NCBI RefSeq assembly: GCF_048128805.1
Contig: NC_136016.1
Location: 16,112,676 to 16,176,675, forward strand
Source: Centroberyx gerrardi
Lineage: Eukaryota; Chordata; Actinopteri; Beryciformes; Berycidae
Direction: 5' to 3'
DNA: 64,000 nucleotides
The position numbers and the translations under genes are program-made. Positions 30,586 through 41,800 of this stretch are shown here, piece after piece (position 1 is the first letter of the stretch; each line of letters opens with the position of its first letter). A model generated the notes under the pieces. The model saw only the letters and a program-made list of their open reading frames with translations. It ran no database searches and had not been told where the DNA came from.

Positions 30586-31518
30586 AGTTTAAAGAACTTT
30601 CTGCAATGAATTTGCTAGTCACCTCAGACATGTTGAATTTATGGTAATATGAATGTGCTATAACTAAGAAATAGTCTTCTAACTTACTGGAAATTGATTA
30701 TTATTGATTTGATATTGATTTAGATAGATTTGAGAATCAATATGCTCGACTGAATGTTGATATTGTAATGGGGAGTGAATAGTTGCATGCCTTAAAGAAT
30801 AAAACCCAATAAAACTGTTTGAACTCAATTAAGTGTTTGTCCATGATCATTGATGGTGTATATTCATACTTCATTCATACTAAAAAACATGATTATTCCT
30901 GACAATGCTTTAAGATTTTCACTTGCTTCTCCACATTGAGAGGAGCCAGGTGAGCTGTTCAGGCACCTGCTCAGGATGCTCCGCAGAGGGACTACATCTC
31001 CCAGCATGCCTTGGTGCACCTGGGGTCCCCAGGGGGAGCTGGAGGAAGTTGCTGCTTAGCATCACTTGAATTATGAGCATTGAGCAAAAATAAACAATTT
31101 AAAAAAGCAATAGAGGAACTATAACTCAAAAGCAATTTCTAGTGTTGTCATTCCGCAAGCCTTTAGTATAAGGTTTTGGATGTTACAAGACTTTTCTATG
31201 ATGCAGTGCTTTCTCACCTGTGTAACCTTAGCCTGGCTATCTCATTCAGTTTTGTTTTCACATCACCAGAAAAATAATTTCACTATGTTCCAACTCAACC
31301 AATATCTCTGCAAAGTCTCTGTAGAATAACTTCTCAGTGGCTGCTGATGTGTTGTTAAATGACAGGTTACAGGATATCAGCTGGAAATACAGTAGAGGCA
31401 TACTAAATGTTGATTTGGGCATTAACCATGTCTTTATTTTGCTAAGGGAATTTGTTTGAGCTTTGTGGGTTTGCTGTTTTCCATGTTAATATGTTTTGGA
31501 AAGCTGCCACAGCAGGTC

Positions 31519-31641
31519 ATGAGTTTGATTGATGTCCATGCACAAACAAACCCAGAAGCTCCTACGGATGTTGAACACACTTTTGTCAAGGCAAGAAGAG
31601 AGCATCTCAGTACAAACGTCCCAAAGGAGCCCCAGCAAAAG
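31519..31641 (+). other. putative 5' exon / upstream ORF of GPCR copy 2
   Basis: The open segment MSLIDVHAQTNPEAPTDVEH continues to KEPQQK and meets a donor-like AAAG/GTAGAG. It is identical in unit 3 apart from a silent change. It is probably 5' UTR, because the receptor frame cannot be reached from it. Confidence 0.35.
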
Positions 31642-31946
31642 GTAGAGCATGTGTCTGTATTTCTTTGATTAAAGTTGTGCATTTGGAAAACTTAATAATA
31701 AGGGATAAACTGGACAAGAAAGTCTATTGTGCAGTAAATTCCAAACTGATAGCCTGGACTAAAAAAGACTCCTCCGATCACTAAAAACAAAAATTGCATA
31801 CCTTTGTTTTTTGTATTGCATCTTGTAATTTTCTTGTTTGCAGTGTCTCTGCCTTTTGGAATATGTGCTTCTGAATGCATTTTTGCAGTTCTGATGCAAT
31901 TCCTCTTGGTTTCTCAGGTCTGTCAACAGCTGCTCTCTGCTCAGCA

Positions 31947-32846
31947 ATGTTGCTTCAGATACATCCTCGCTATGAGAATTTATCCAACAACTCCAATGAA
32001 TCTGGGCTTGTCTGGCAAGAAATTGATATTCACATATGCAATGGCAGGAAAGAAGGCATCTATGTTTGGGCTTTTTCCTGTTCTCTGTGCTTCATCTTTG
32101 GGGTTCCTGCATGCGTTGCCGTCCTCTGGGAGATGTTTCAGAGACACAGGAAAGGAACCCCCTTCACGCCAAATGACGTCTTCATGCTAAACCTCACTGT
32201 CATGGACCTCGTCTTCTTGGTCTTCGTCCTACCTGGTTTATATAATTTTTTAGTCTGGTACAAGTGGCTGATTATAGCAATGTGGAATTTTGTTTTTGCC
32301 TTGAATACATGTGGAAGACCTCTCTTGATGGCTTGTATCTGTCTGGACTGTTATCTGGCTGTGGTTCATCCAATCTTCTACCGGGAGAGGAAGAGTCTGA
32401 CTCCCCGGCTCCTGCTGGTCGCCGGTGTTTGGGTCGTCACAGTTGCCTCTGGGGTTGCGTACTTTCTCTTTTATCACTTATTCTACACCAGTTTGCCCAC
32501 TGTGCCATACATAATATCTGTTCTAATTGTTGGGATCTGTGACTTCTTCATCCTCCAAACCCTGAAGAGATCTGACCCTGGAAGACAAAGCATCCACCCG
32601 CAGAAGCAGAGAGCTATTCAAATCATTATCAACAGCCTGGTGGTGACAGTCATTTCCTGTCTACCTCCAGCACTGCTGATCATGATTGGGAGGCCATTGA
32701 TCACCGATGCCCCCACCTACATATGCTGTGTTGGCATTCCTATTCATCTTACTTCCACTGCAGGCTCTGCAGTCATGCCGATTCTCCACCTAAAAAATCT
32801 TGGGAAATTGAATCGTTTCAAGTTTGGATGCTGCAAGAATTTGTAA
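31947..32846 (+). CDS. class A-like orphan GPCR, tandem copy 2
   Basis: An intact 299-codon single-exon gene (324-codon frame if the ATG at 31875 is used). By eye it differs from copy 1 at about 17 residues. Most are in the N-terminus (QEIDIHIC against QEFDFDIC), the TM2-TM3 region (NFLVWYKWLIIAMWNFVFAL) and the second extracellular loop (YHLFYTS against YRLFLTS). All of copy 1's unusual motif states are retained (Cys at 1.50, DCY, no TM6 Trp, MPILH). The last ~60 residues are identical to copy 1. No stop or frameshift suggests decay. Confidence 0.82.
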   Translation: MLLQIHPRYENLSNNSNESGLVWQEIDIHICNGRKEGIYVWAFSCSLCFIFGVPACVAVLWEMFQRHRKGTPFTPNDVFMLNLTVMDLVFLVFVLPGLYNFLVWYKWLIIAMWNFVFALNTCGRPLLMACICLDCYLAVVHPIFYRERKSLTPRLLLVAGVWVVTVASGVAYFLFYHLFYTSLPTVPYIISVLIVGICDFFILQTLKRSDPGRQSIHPQKQRAIQIIINSLVVTVISCLPPALLIMIGRPLITDAPTYICCVGIPIHLTSTAGSAVMPILHLKNLGKLNRFKFGCCKNL

Positions 32847-34471
32847 TTCAAAGCTCCTTTACTCATTTCTGCCTCTGCCTCTTGCCAAATCATGTAGTGT
32901 AGAGTGGAAGATAAAAACCTACTTTTAGTTAAAAGAACTGTTCCTAAAATATTCCAAATACTATGTAGACCAACAACGTACTTTAATTTGCAAGACTTTA
33001 TATTATACAATGTGCAACACACAGTAGTTATACATTTACTATGTAACGAACTTAGCCTAACTATGTACGTGTTTTTATTAATGTATTATAGATGTACTAT
33101 AGATAACAGGTTAAACAATGTTGTTGGACAGTCATATACATAAATCTTGTACATCTGAAAATTTTGATGAAGCCTGAGAAGGGGAATGAGGAAGGGCAAC
33201 GATAACAACCAAAGTCACATATGGATGAATCAATAAATAATTGGTCACAAAAAAAACATAAAAACAATGTGCAACACCCTATATATTACTTGTATATGTT
33301 GTATATTATTTGTTGTGTTACTTGTGTTTGTTTACCCCTATTTTTCCTCTGACTTTGTCCTGTTCTTGTGATGTAATGTTTAGTACTTGTCGAGTATTAA
33401 GTTATTGTGTGTCCTTGTATTTTTCTTGTGATATCTTGTTGAAATAATAAAGGGGAAATAAAAGTTTAAAGAACTTTCTGCAATGAATTTGCTAGTCACC
33501 TCAGACATGTTGAATTTATGGTAATATGAATGACTGTGCTATAACTAAGAAATAGTCTTCTAACTTACTGGAAATTGATTATTATTGATTTGATATTGAT
33601 TTAGATAGATTTGAGAATCAATATGCTCGACTGAATGTTGATATTGTAATGGGGAGTGAATAGTTGCATGCCTTAAAGAATAAAACCCAATAAAACTGTT
33701 TGAACTCAATTAAGTGTTTGTCCATGATCATTGATGGTGTATATTCATACTTCATTCATACTAAAAAACATGATTATTCCTGACAATGCTTTAAGATTTT
33801 CACTTGCTTCTCCACATTGAGAGGAGCCAGGTGAGCTGTTCAGGCACCTGCTCAGGATGCTCCGCAGAGGGACTACATCTCCCAGCATGCCTTGGTGCAC
33901 CTGGGGTCCCCAGGAGGAGCTGGAGGAAGTTGCTGCTCTGCTGTCCTGCTACCTGATGAAGTGGCAAGAAAATGAACGGATGGACTTCTGTTTCCTAAAC
34001 TTTTTGCATTAGCATTACTTGAATTATGAGCATTGAGCAAAAATAAACAATTTAAAAAAGCAATAGAGGAACTATAACTCAAAAGCAATTTCTAGTGTTG
34101 TCATTCCGCAAGCCTTTAGTATAAGGTTTTGGATGTTACAAGACTTTTCTATGATGCAGTGCTTTCTCACCTGTGTAACCTTAGCCTGGCTATCTCATTC
34201 AGTTTTGTTTTCACATCACCAGAAAAATAATTTCACTATGTTCCAACTCAACCAATATCTCTGCAAAGTCTCTGTAGAATAACTTCTCAGTGGCTGCTGA
34301 TGTGTTGTTAAATGACAGGTTACAGGATATCAGCTGGAAATACAGTAGAGGCATACTAAATGTTGATTTGGGCATTAACCATGTCTTTATTTTGATAAGG
34401 GTATTTGTTTGAGCTTTGTGGGTTTGCTGTTTTCCATGTTAATATGTTTTGGAAAGCTGCCACAGCAGGTC

Positions 34472-34594
34472 ATGAGTTTGATTGATGTCCATGCACAAAC
34501 AAACCCAGAAGCTCCTACAGATGTTGAACACACTTTTGTCAAGGCAAGAAGAGAGCATCTCAGTACAAACGTCCCAAAGGAGCCCCAGCAAAAG
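34472..34594 (+). other. putative 5' exon / upstream ORF of GPCR copy 3
   Basis: Same open segment and donor-like end as at 31519-31641. It is supported only by preservation in the duplicates, which are too young for that to be strong evidence. Confidence 0.33.
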
Positions 34595-34899
34595 GTAGAG
34601 CATGTGTCTGTATTTCTTTGATTAAAGTTGTGCATTTGGAAAACTTAATAATAAGGGATAAACTGGACAAGAAAGTCTATTGTGCAGTAAATTCCAAACT
34701 GATAGCCTGGACTAAAAAAGACTCCTCCGATCACTAAAAACAAAAATTGCATACCTTTGTTTTTTGTATTGCATCTTGTAATTTTCTTGTTTGCAGTGTC
34801 TCTGCCTTTTGGAATATGTGCTTGTGAATGCATTTTTGCAGTTCTGATGTAATTCCTCTTGGTTTCTCAGGTCTGTCAACAGCTGCTCTCTGCTCAGCA

Positions 34900-35799
34900 A
34901 TGTTGCTTCAGATACATCCTCGCTATGAGAATTTATCCAACAACTCCAATGAATCTGGGTTTGTCTGGCAAGAATTTGATTTTGACATATGCAATGGCAG
35001 AAAAGAAGGCATCTATGTTTGGGCTTTTTCCTGTTCTCTGTGCTTCATCTTTGGGGTTCCTGCATGCGTTGCCGTCCTCTGGGAGATGTTTCAGACACAC
35101 AGGAAAGGAACCCCCTTCACGCCAAATGACGTCTTCATGCTAAACCTCACTGTCATGGACCTCGTCTTCTTGGTCTTCATCCTACCTGGTTTAAATAATT
35201 TTTTAGTCTGGCACAAGTGGCTGATTGAAGCAATGTGGAATTTTGTTTTTGCCTTGAATATATGTGGAAGACCTCTCTTGATGGCTTGTATCTGTCTGGA
35301 CTGTTATCTGGCTGTGGTTCATCCAATCTTCTACCGGGAGAGGAAGAGTCTGACTCCCCGGCTCCTGCTGGTCACCGGTGTTTGGGTCGTCACAGTTGCC
35401 TCTGGGGTTGCGTACTTTCTCTTTTATCACTTATTCTACACCAGTTTGCCCACTGTGCCATACATAATATCTGTTCTAATTGTTGGGATCTGTGATTTCT
35501 TCATCCTCCAAACCCTGAAGAGATCTGACCCTGGAAGACAAAGCATCCACCCGCAGAAGCAGAGAGCTATTCAAATCATTATCAACAGCCTGGTGGTGGC
35601 AGTCATTTCCTGTCTACCTCCAGCACTGCTGATCATGATTGGGAGGCCATTGATCACCGATGCCCCCACCTACATATGCTGTGTTGGCATTCCTATTCAT
35701 CTTACTTCCACTGCAGGCTCTGCAGTCATGCCGATTCTCCACCTAAAAAATCTTGGGAAATTGAATCGTTTCAAGTTTGGATGCTGCAAGAATTTGTAG
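34900..35799 (+). CDS. class A-like orphan GPCR, tandem copy 3
   Basis: An intact 299-codon single-exon receptor (longer frame from 34828). It shares copy 1's N-terminal QEFDFDIC but copy 2's FVFAL, HLFYTS and VISCLPP. Private differences include FQTHRKG for FQRHRKG, GLNNFLVW, LNICGRP and LLLVTGVW. The motif departures from class A are as in copies 1 and 2. The stop is followed by a short, distinct 3' flank. Confidence 0.82.
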   Translation: MLLQIHPRYENLSNNSNESGFVWQEFDFDICNGRKEGIYVWAFSCSLCFIFGVPACVAVLWEMFQTHRKGTPFTPNDVFMLNLTVMDLVFLVFILPGLNNFLVWHKWLIEAMWNFVFALNICGRPLLMACICLDCYLAVVHPIFYRERKSLTPRLLLVTGVWVVTVASGVAYFLFYHLFYTSLPTVPYIISVLIVGICDFFILQTLKRSDPGRQSIHPQKQRAIQIIINSLVVAVISCLPPALLIMIGRPLITDAPTYICCVGIPIHLTSTAGSAVMPILHLKNLGKLNRFKFGCCKNL

Positions 35800-36568
35800 A
35801 ATTCATGGCTCCTTTACTCATTTCTGCTTCTGCCTCTTGCCAAATCAAGTACTGTGTAGAAGATAAAAGCCTACTTCAAGTTTAAAGAACTTTCTGTAAT
35901 GAGAGTAACTGAGTTTGCTAGTCACCTCAGACATGTTAGGAATTCACGGTAATATGAATCACTGTGCTAATAAAGAAATAGTCCTCTAATTTACTGAAAA
36001 TTGATTATTGATTTACATAGATTTGAGAATCAATATGCTCGACTGAATGCTGATATTGTAATTGGGAATGAATAGTTGCATGCCTTAAAGAATAAAACCC
36101 AATAAAACTGTTTGAGCTCAATTAAGTGTTTGTCCATGATCATTGATGGTGTATATTCATTCATACTCATACTTCATTCATACTAAAAAACATGATTATT
36201 CCTGACAATGCTTTAAGATTTTCACTTGTTTCTCCTCATTGAGAGGAGCCAGGTGAGCTGTTCAGGCACCTGCTCAGGATGCCCCCCAGAGGGACTACAT
36301 CTCCCAGCATGCCTTGGTGCACCTGGGGTCCCCAGGGGGAACTGGAGGAAGTTGCTGCTCTGCTGTCCTGCTACCTGATGAAATGGCAAGAAAATGGATG
36401 GATGGACTTCTGTTTCCTAAACCTTTTGCATTAGCATTACTTGAATCATGAACATAGAGATACAACAATTTAAAAAAGCAACAGAGGAACTATAACTCAA
36501 GAGCAATTTCTAGGCTTTTCATGTTTGCAAACCTGTAGTATATGGTTTTGGATGTTACAAGACTTTTA

Positions 36569-37898
36569 TTGGCTTTTGAACAAACTGTTTACGGTTGCAA
36601 AGAAATAAATGGCTTTTATTATGAATCTAAAAGATAGCACATTGAAACAAAACAAGGTGTTTGTTTGTAAATATTGTATTTCCAAAACCTCAGACTGAGT
36701 CTTTAATATGACAATACTAATGAAAACCAAATTAATAAATGAAAAAAAACCTCTTGAAATTAAAGGGAACTAAATTAAATTCAGCATATACAAGCTCACC
36801 TTCTCAATAACATAATTCCCATCAGTGTAAAACCAAAGACTTATTTTCCAGTGTACATATACTGTAGGTCAGCGGTCATGTGAGATGATCTTATTACAAA
36901 TGTAAATGTCAGAGGCGGGCAGATCATCTTTCATGACAGCTGTCCTGATGCAGGTGTGCGTGCAGACAGGCCTAATTTACATAGTGCAGTAGTGACTATT
37001 TGGTTATTTTTTTTCCAAAATGGGGCTCTTGGATTTCTTTTTTAACTTGTGTTTTAAGGTGAGATATTTGATGTTTTTGATCTCACCTGCACAAATAGTT
37101 TTATTACTCTATCACTTAACTGAGCTGAGCTGAGCTGAGCTGAGCTGAGCTGAACTGAACTGAACTGAACTGAACTGAACTGAACTAAACTAAACTAAAC
37201 TAAACAAAACCCAATTAAACTAAAGTAAAACCCAACTAAACTAAACTAAACTAAACAAAAATCCAACTAAGCTAAACTAAAGTAAAACCCAACTAAACTA
37301 AAATAAACTAAAACCCAACTAATCTAATCTAAACTAAACTCCTACCAATTCAAACACACTTTTACAGCTTTTCCCCCAATTCTCTACTTGGAGCCTTTAT
37401 CATCAGTATCCATTTCGGATGCTCCACATTTTGGATGGACATTCATACAAACTGAGACCTGCAAGTGACTCTTTCATCATGTTTCTTCTGACAATCAGAA
37501 AGTGGAAGGCAGACTTTGTGGACTCTGTATTTTGCTTTTGAAATTAAGCTGTTTTGTGTCAGAAAAACATTTTTTGAGTCTGCAAAGTCAGCCCTTCTTT
37601 ACATTATCAACAGAGCAGCTCCAGTAAATTTATCTTGATATTCTCCATTACTGTCAGGATCATGAAATACAAATTTAACATCAGCAAATTCTGTTTTAAG
37701 GCGTTGCATTCCCTTTCATTCATCCAAGGGAACACATACAGCAGACATTTGGCTACAAATGGGACAGGGGTTTTCCTCCTGCTAAGACCGCACAACATAT
37801 CCATGCAATCAGAATCATTTCAGCTTCAAACATTTTGTAAATGACACACACTGCTGCAACTGCACAGCACTATAAACTTTCATAACAGAATGGGTATG
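36569..37898. other. spacer between the tandem array and the inverted GPCR
   Basis: AT-rich sequence with the pentanucleotide array at 37121-37335. No exon or gene is supported. The two neighbouring receptor genes converge here. Confidence 0.55.
37121..37335. repeat. evolving pentanucleotide array
   Basis: The array passes from (TGAGC)n through (TGAAC)n to (TAAAC)n and then to longer mixed units containing CAAAACCCAACTAAACTAAA-like blocks. Each step differs by one base, so the array appears to have grown by stepwise mutation and local expansion. Confidence 0.9.
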
Positions 37899-38771
37899 TT
37901 ACACCAAATGGCAGAGGCTCTTTAAATTCCCTAGATTGCCCAGGTAGAGCACAGGCATGATTGCGCTCCCTGCAGTAGGGGTGATGAGGATCGGTATTGC
38001 TAACATGCATTCATACTCCTGCTCACTGCTGATCACCAAACCCCCCAGGATGTATCCCAGCACCGGAGGAACGTAGGAGATGACCGTCATGACCAGGCTG
38101 TTGGTGATGATCTGAAGAGCCTTCTTCTTCTGGGGGTGCAGGTCTCTTCCTCTTCCTCCTCCTCCTCCGGCGGGGGATCTGTTCAGAGTCCAGAGGATGG
38201 AGAAGTCACAGAAGACAATGATGGGAAGTGCGATGGCGTATAAAAACATGGCCCAGGAGCTGTGGTGCAGCTCGTCGATGAGTGTGTACATGATCCCTTG
38301 AGCCAGAGTGACGGTCCAAACGCCTGCGGCCATCAGGACCCGGGGAGTCAGACTCTTCCTGGTGCGGTAGGCGACCGGATGAACCACAGCCAGGTAGCAG
38401 TCCAGACAGATGCAGGCGGTCAGAAGAGGTCGTCCACCCAGATTCAACGCGTAGAGAAACCCGATGAAGATCTGAAAGGGCCCGTTGTGCCACAGAAGGA
38501 AGTTGCACAGCCCAAGTGGGACGAAAAACAAGAAGACAAAGTCCATGACGGTGAGGTTGAGCATGAAGACGTCGTTGGGGGTGGGGGGGGTTCCTGTGCT
38601 GTTTCTCCGAAACAGCTGCCAGAGGACAGCAACGCACGCGGGACATCCAACCAGAGAAGAGAGAGCGCTGAGAGAGACCCAGACCACGGTGCCGGTTATC
38701 ATGCCATCACAATGTCCAAATATTTCCCAGGATTCACTGGAGTTGAAGGTTGAATTTTGAGACTGAAACAT
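37899..38771 (-). CDS. class A-like orphan GPCR, diverged inverted paralogue
   Basis: A 290-codon single-exon gene from the ATG at 38771; the frame extends 40 codons upstream to 38891. The start MFQSQNSTFNSSES resembles the glycosylated N-terminus of the tandem copies, and the upstream extension is not conserved. Shared with the tandem copies: CPACVAVLW (Cys at 1.50), GTPPTPNDVFMLNLTVMD, CICLDCYLAVVHP, RKSLTPR, LHPQKKKALQI, and AGSAIMPVLYL in TM7. Intracellular loop 3 has an insertion of five Gly (AGGGGGRGRD). Overall identity is much lower than among the tandem copies, so this is the older duplicate. Ligand unknown. Confidence 0.82.
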   Translation of the reverse strand: MFQSQNSTFNSSESWEIFGHCDGMITGTVVWVSLSALSSLVGCPACVAVLWQLFRRNSTGTPPTPNDVFMLNLTVMDFVFLFFVPLGLCNFLLWHNGPFQIFIGFLYALNLGGRPLLTACICLDCYLAVVHPVAYRTRKSLTPRVLMAAGVWTVTLAQGIMYTLIDELHHSSWAMFLYAIALPIIVFCDFSILWTLNRSPAGGGGGRGRDLHPQKKKALQIITNSLVMTVISYVPPVLGYILGGLVISSEQEYECMLAIPILITPTAGSAIMPVLYLGNLGNLKSLCHLV

Positions 38772-38891
38772 TTCGATGCAGCAGTGACACCTTGACAAGT
38801 CCACAATTAATATACGAATAATATATAATAAATAGGGAAAAATAAGAAGAAAGTCCAGAAGAAAACCATTCACATATCCAAAGTGGTTCAT

Positions 38892-41800
38892 CAGAAGATG
38901 GTCTGTTGTATTGTCAGCTTGCCCAGAAGACCTTGCCTTTATTTTGTTGAAAGGTTTGTAACGAAGTGGTCAATTTGTTTCTATTATGAAAATACAGATT
39001 TGAATATGCAAGTGACATTGAAGATCATTTTTCTCTATCTTGTCCTGCACTGGTGTTTTGTTTTTTTTAAACTAGGAACCATTGTTGTACTGTTAAAGCC
39101 TACTCAGTGGGTACTGTACATTTCACTAGTAAATGTGTTACAACATGCTAGTTAACACATTAATGTGACAAATTGGTTTGATTATTTAGAAAATGGAGCT
39201 TGCCCTTGCCTCCATTCTTTGCCTCCATTCTTTTACCAGTCTAAAGCAGCCTGAGGAAGGGCAACACATATTTTCCACTCCAGCACAAAATGGAAGAGAT
39301 GTCCTATGAATTAATTCAAAATGCAACACTTACATATTGTATGATACTGCGTGACTTTCAAATAGTTCAAAAATCTAAATATGCAAATTAGAAATTAGTA
39401 CCCACATATGGAAATTAATACAGCAGGTAGGCTCATTCTCTTTTTTCTTTCTTTTTGAGTATTACATATTCTGCTGAAGCACAGTCAGTATTGGCAGGTA
39501 CCTATATCTAATATAGATATGTGTATATTTCATACACACACATACAGTACATAAAACATATAACAATGGTGCAGTCAGTAGAGAAGGAGGTGGCTGAGAT
39601 GGTGGGGAATTACTGAGCGTAATAACTGTAGTGTACCCCATAACCTGAAATACTTACTGGTTTGACAGAGGAGGGCTGGACATTTCGAGACTTAAAAACC
39701 CTAATCAAGTCTCAAAGAATGTAGAAGAATCAAGAATGAGAGTCACTCCTCAAACATGTTGTGGTTGTACTGCCTGTTTCTATCACTAGGTGGCAGGAAC
39801 ACTTTGTTGTGCACAGTGACCTGCAGTGGACGACACCAGGGGTTCAAAGTTTTCCAGTTCATAAAACCTCCTTGAGTTCAACGCACTACCGTTTCCTTTT
39901 TGAACTTCCTGTTTGCTACGTTTTGGGGCAATTGAACTTGCCCCAGAGTTTGCAATTTGGAATTTAAAGAGTTCTTAAGACATTTCTGTGCTAATATATA
40001 AGATCATATGAAGGTATATTAATGCCTTATACAAATTTATACTGACCAAACTTGATACAGTTACTCAGTATTTTACACTAAGTTTGTCTGGGAGCAAATA
40101 CGAGTGTATAACAATGAAAGACAGCTTTATCTTTACTATTTCTGCCTTATACTGTAAAAATGTGAACTGTAACACACACAGAATATTCTAAAGATAGTAA
40201 AGTGTGACAAGATTATTTTGTAAATTTGTGTGAACTATATTGGGCCTGTTTCCCGTACACTGGTCAAGACTAGTATCGGTGGAGAGCTCCATTAAGAGAT
40301 CAGAATTTAATCCAGTATTCATGAAGGAGGCCCAGTGTGTGGGAAACTGAGGGGAATGAAAACTGAATACAGAAATATTCATTTTGGGATTTCTTGTATT
40401 TCAGGCAAGGAATGATCACACCAGGTTTAATTATTTTCCATGTTTTTAAGGCACACATGGTGTATACAAACAATGATTCCATATAAAAATTATTTCTTCA
40501 TAAAATATTTTCTTATGCATTTACTCCTTTTTTTTCCACCCATAGAATAGAAGAAGAACTGGTCACAACGTATTCAATCAAATTAGCTACCAAATAGATC
40601 TTTTTTTTTTTTATCTATATATACTGTACATTTACATCATGGGATTGACTCACAAATTGGTAGGAAAGAATGCAATATGAAACACCCAATAAAATGTTAT
40701 TAATATTCGTCCCTTGTCACAATCACACAAACCACGAAAGGTATAAAAATATTCACATGAAAAGGTACAAAAGATACATTTTACATTGTACATTACAGAC
40801 ATTTGATTTCAGAAAGCCTTCAGCACACCCCACACTCTTCCTCCCTCCCTCTCATGGATGGAAACGTGCAGAGTTTAGAGGCTGAACACGGACTTCCCAA
40901 CACACACTTGTAGATGTTTTCCACACCTATAAAAGGAGCCACAGGCCCCATTTACATGCAGTTTACTCTTCCTCTGCTCTGCCTCACTGCAACACTGATC
41001 ACACGACCGTTTACATTTTAGGTATTATAGCTGATGCCCTTATCCAGAGTGACTTACAAATCGGCAAGCAGGTACAGGTTCAGCATTTTGCTCCAGGACA
41101 CTTCAACAGGCGACAGGAGACTGACTGTGTTACCTTTCACATTCAGACGGTGGCCGACAGCAGTCCTCAGGCTCTGTTCTGGTTTAGTTGCTGAACTACA
41201 CTGTAAAAAAAAAACATCTTAACACGTCATTTAGTCTCATATTAAACCTTCAAATCTTATTTTTCGTAAACCGAGAGAAAAATTCTGCCAGTGAGGTGAG
41301 ATAACTTGACTTGTTTCCAATGCAGTTTCACTTCTTTCAGGAATTTTCTAGAATCGAATGTCAGTATCGTGAAACAAGTCAGAATAAGGCAGATCGCTGC
41401 ACTACCTACAAGAAAATACTTGAAACAAGTTGATTTGAATTGGAAAGAAGCGAAAGTATCTAACCCCACTGGCAGATTTTTTTCACTTATTTTAAGAAAA
41501 TTACGATTTTAGGACTCATTAATAGACTAAATGACTCTTTTTTTGCAGTGTAGAAAACACCTGCATGGTTTTAGATTGGACTTTGTCAAGAACTGGGCCA
41601 ACAGGGGAAAAAAACAGACCTGTTGTCTCTAATGAGGACTGCAGTTGGCTTGCAGGCTTATTTGTTGTTTGCCTTTGTCTGAGAGATGCAGTTGTTCTCC
41701 AGTAATGTGTAGGCGACATGCATGTACGCATCTCCATGGGCCATCTACAATGACCAAATTATATAAAAATGACATATTACAGTGTAAATACCAGTACATA

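Larger units (their letters stand above)
28431..31194 (+). repeat. tandem duplication unit 1 (GPCR array)
   Basis: First of three directly repeated units that share flanks and coding sequence. Its 5' flank before the gene is about 110 bp shorter than in units 2 and 3. Its 3' flank has the long UTR form shared with unit 2, but lacks about 75 bp near 31055 that units 2 and 3 keep (the segment with TGCTACCTGATGAAGTGGCA). Confidence 0.85.
31195..34147 (+). repeat. tandem duplication unit 2 (GPCR array)
   Basis: This 2.95-kb unit combines a 5' flank almost identical to that of unit 3 (752 bp before the gene start in both) with the long 3' UTR form of unit 1. That is the pattern expected of a crossover product. 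Confidence 0.85.
34148..36568 (+). repeat. tandem duplication unit 3 (GPCR array)
   Basis: The third direct unit. Its 5' flank is near-identical to unit 2. About 530 bp of the 3' flank present in units 1 and 2 is absent: sequence passes from CCTACTTCAAG directly into TTTAAAGAACTTTCTG. Similarity to the other units stops near 36568. Confidence 0.85.

Noticed and set aside
38262-38753. 163-codon plus-strand frame over the inverted GPCR
   Set aside because: Antisense shadow; the opposite strand encodes a clear seven-helix receptor.
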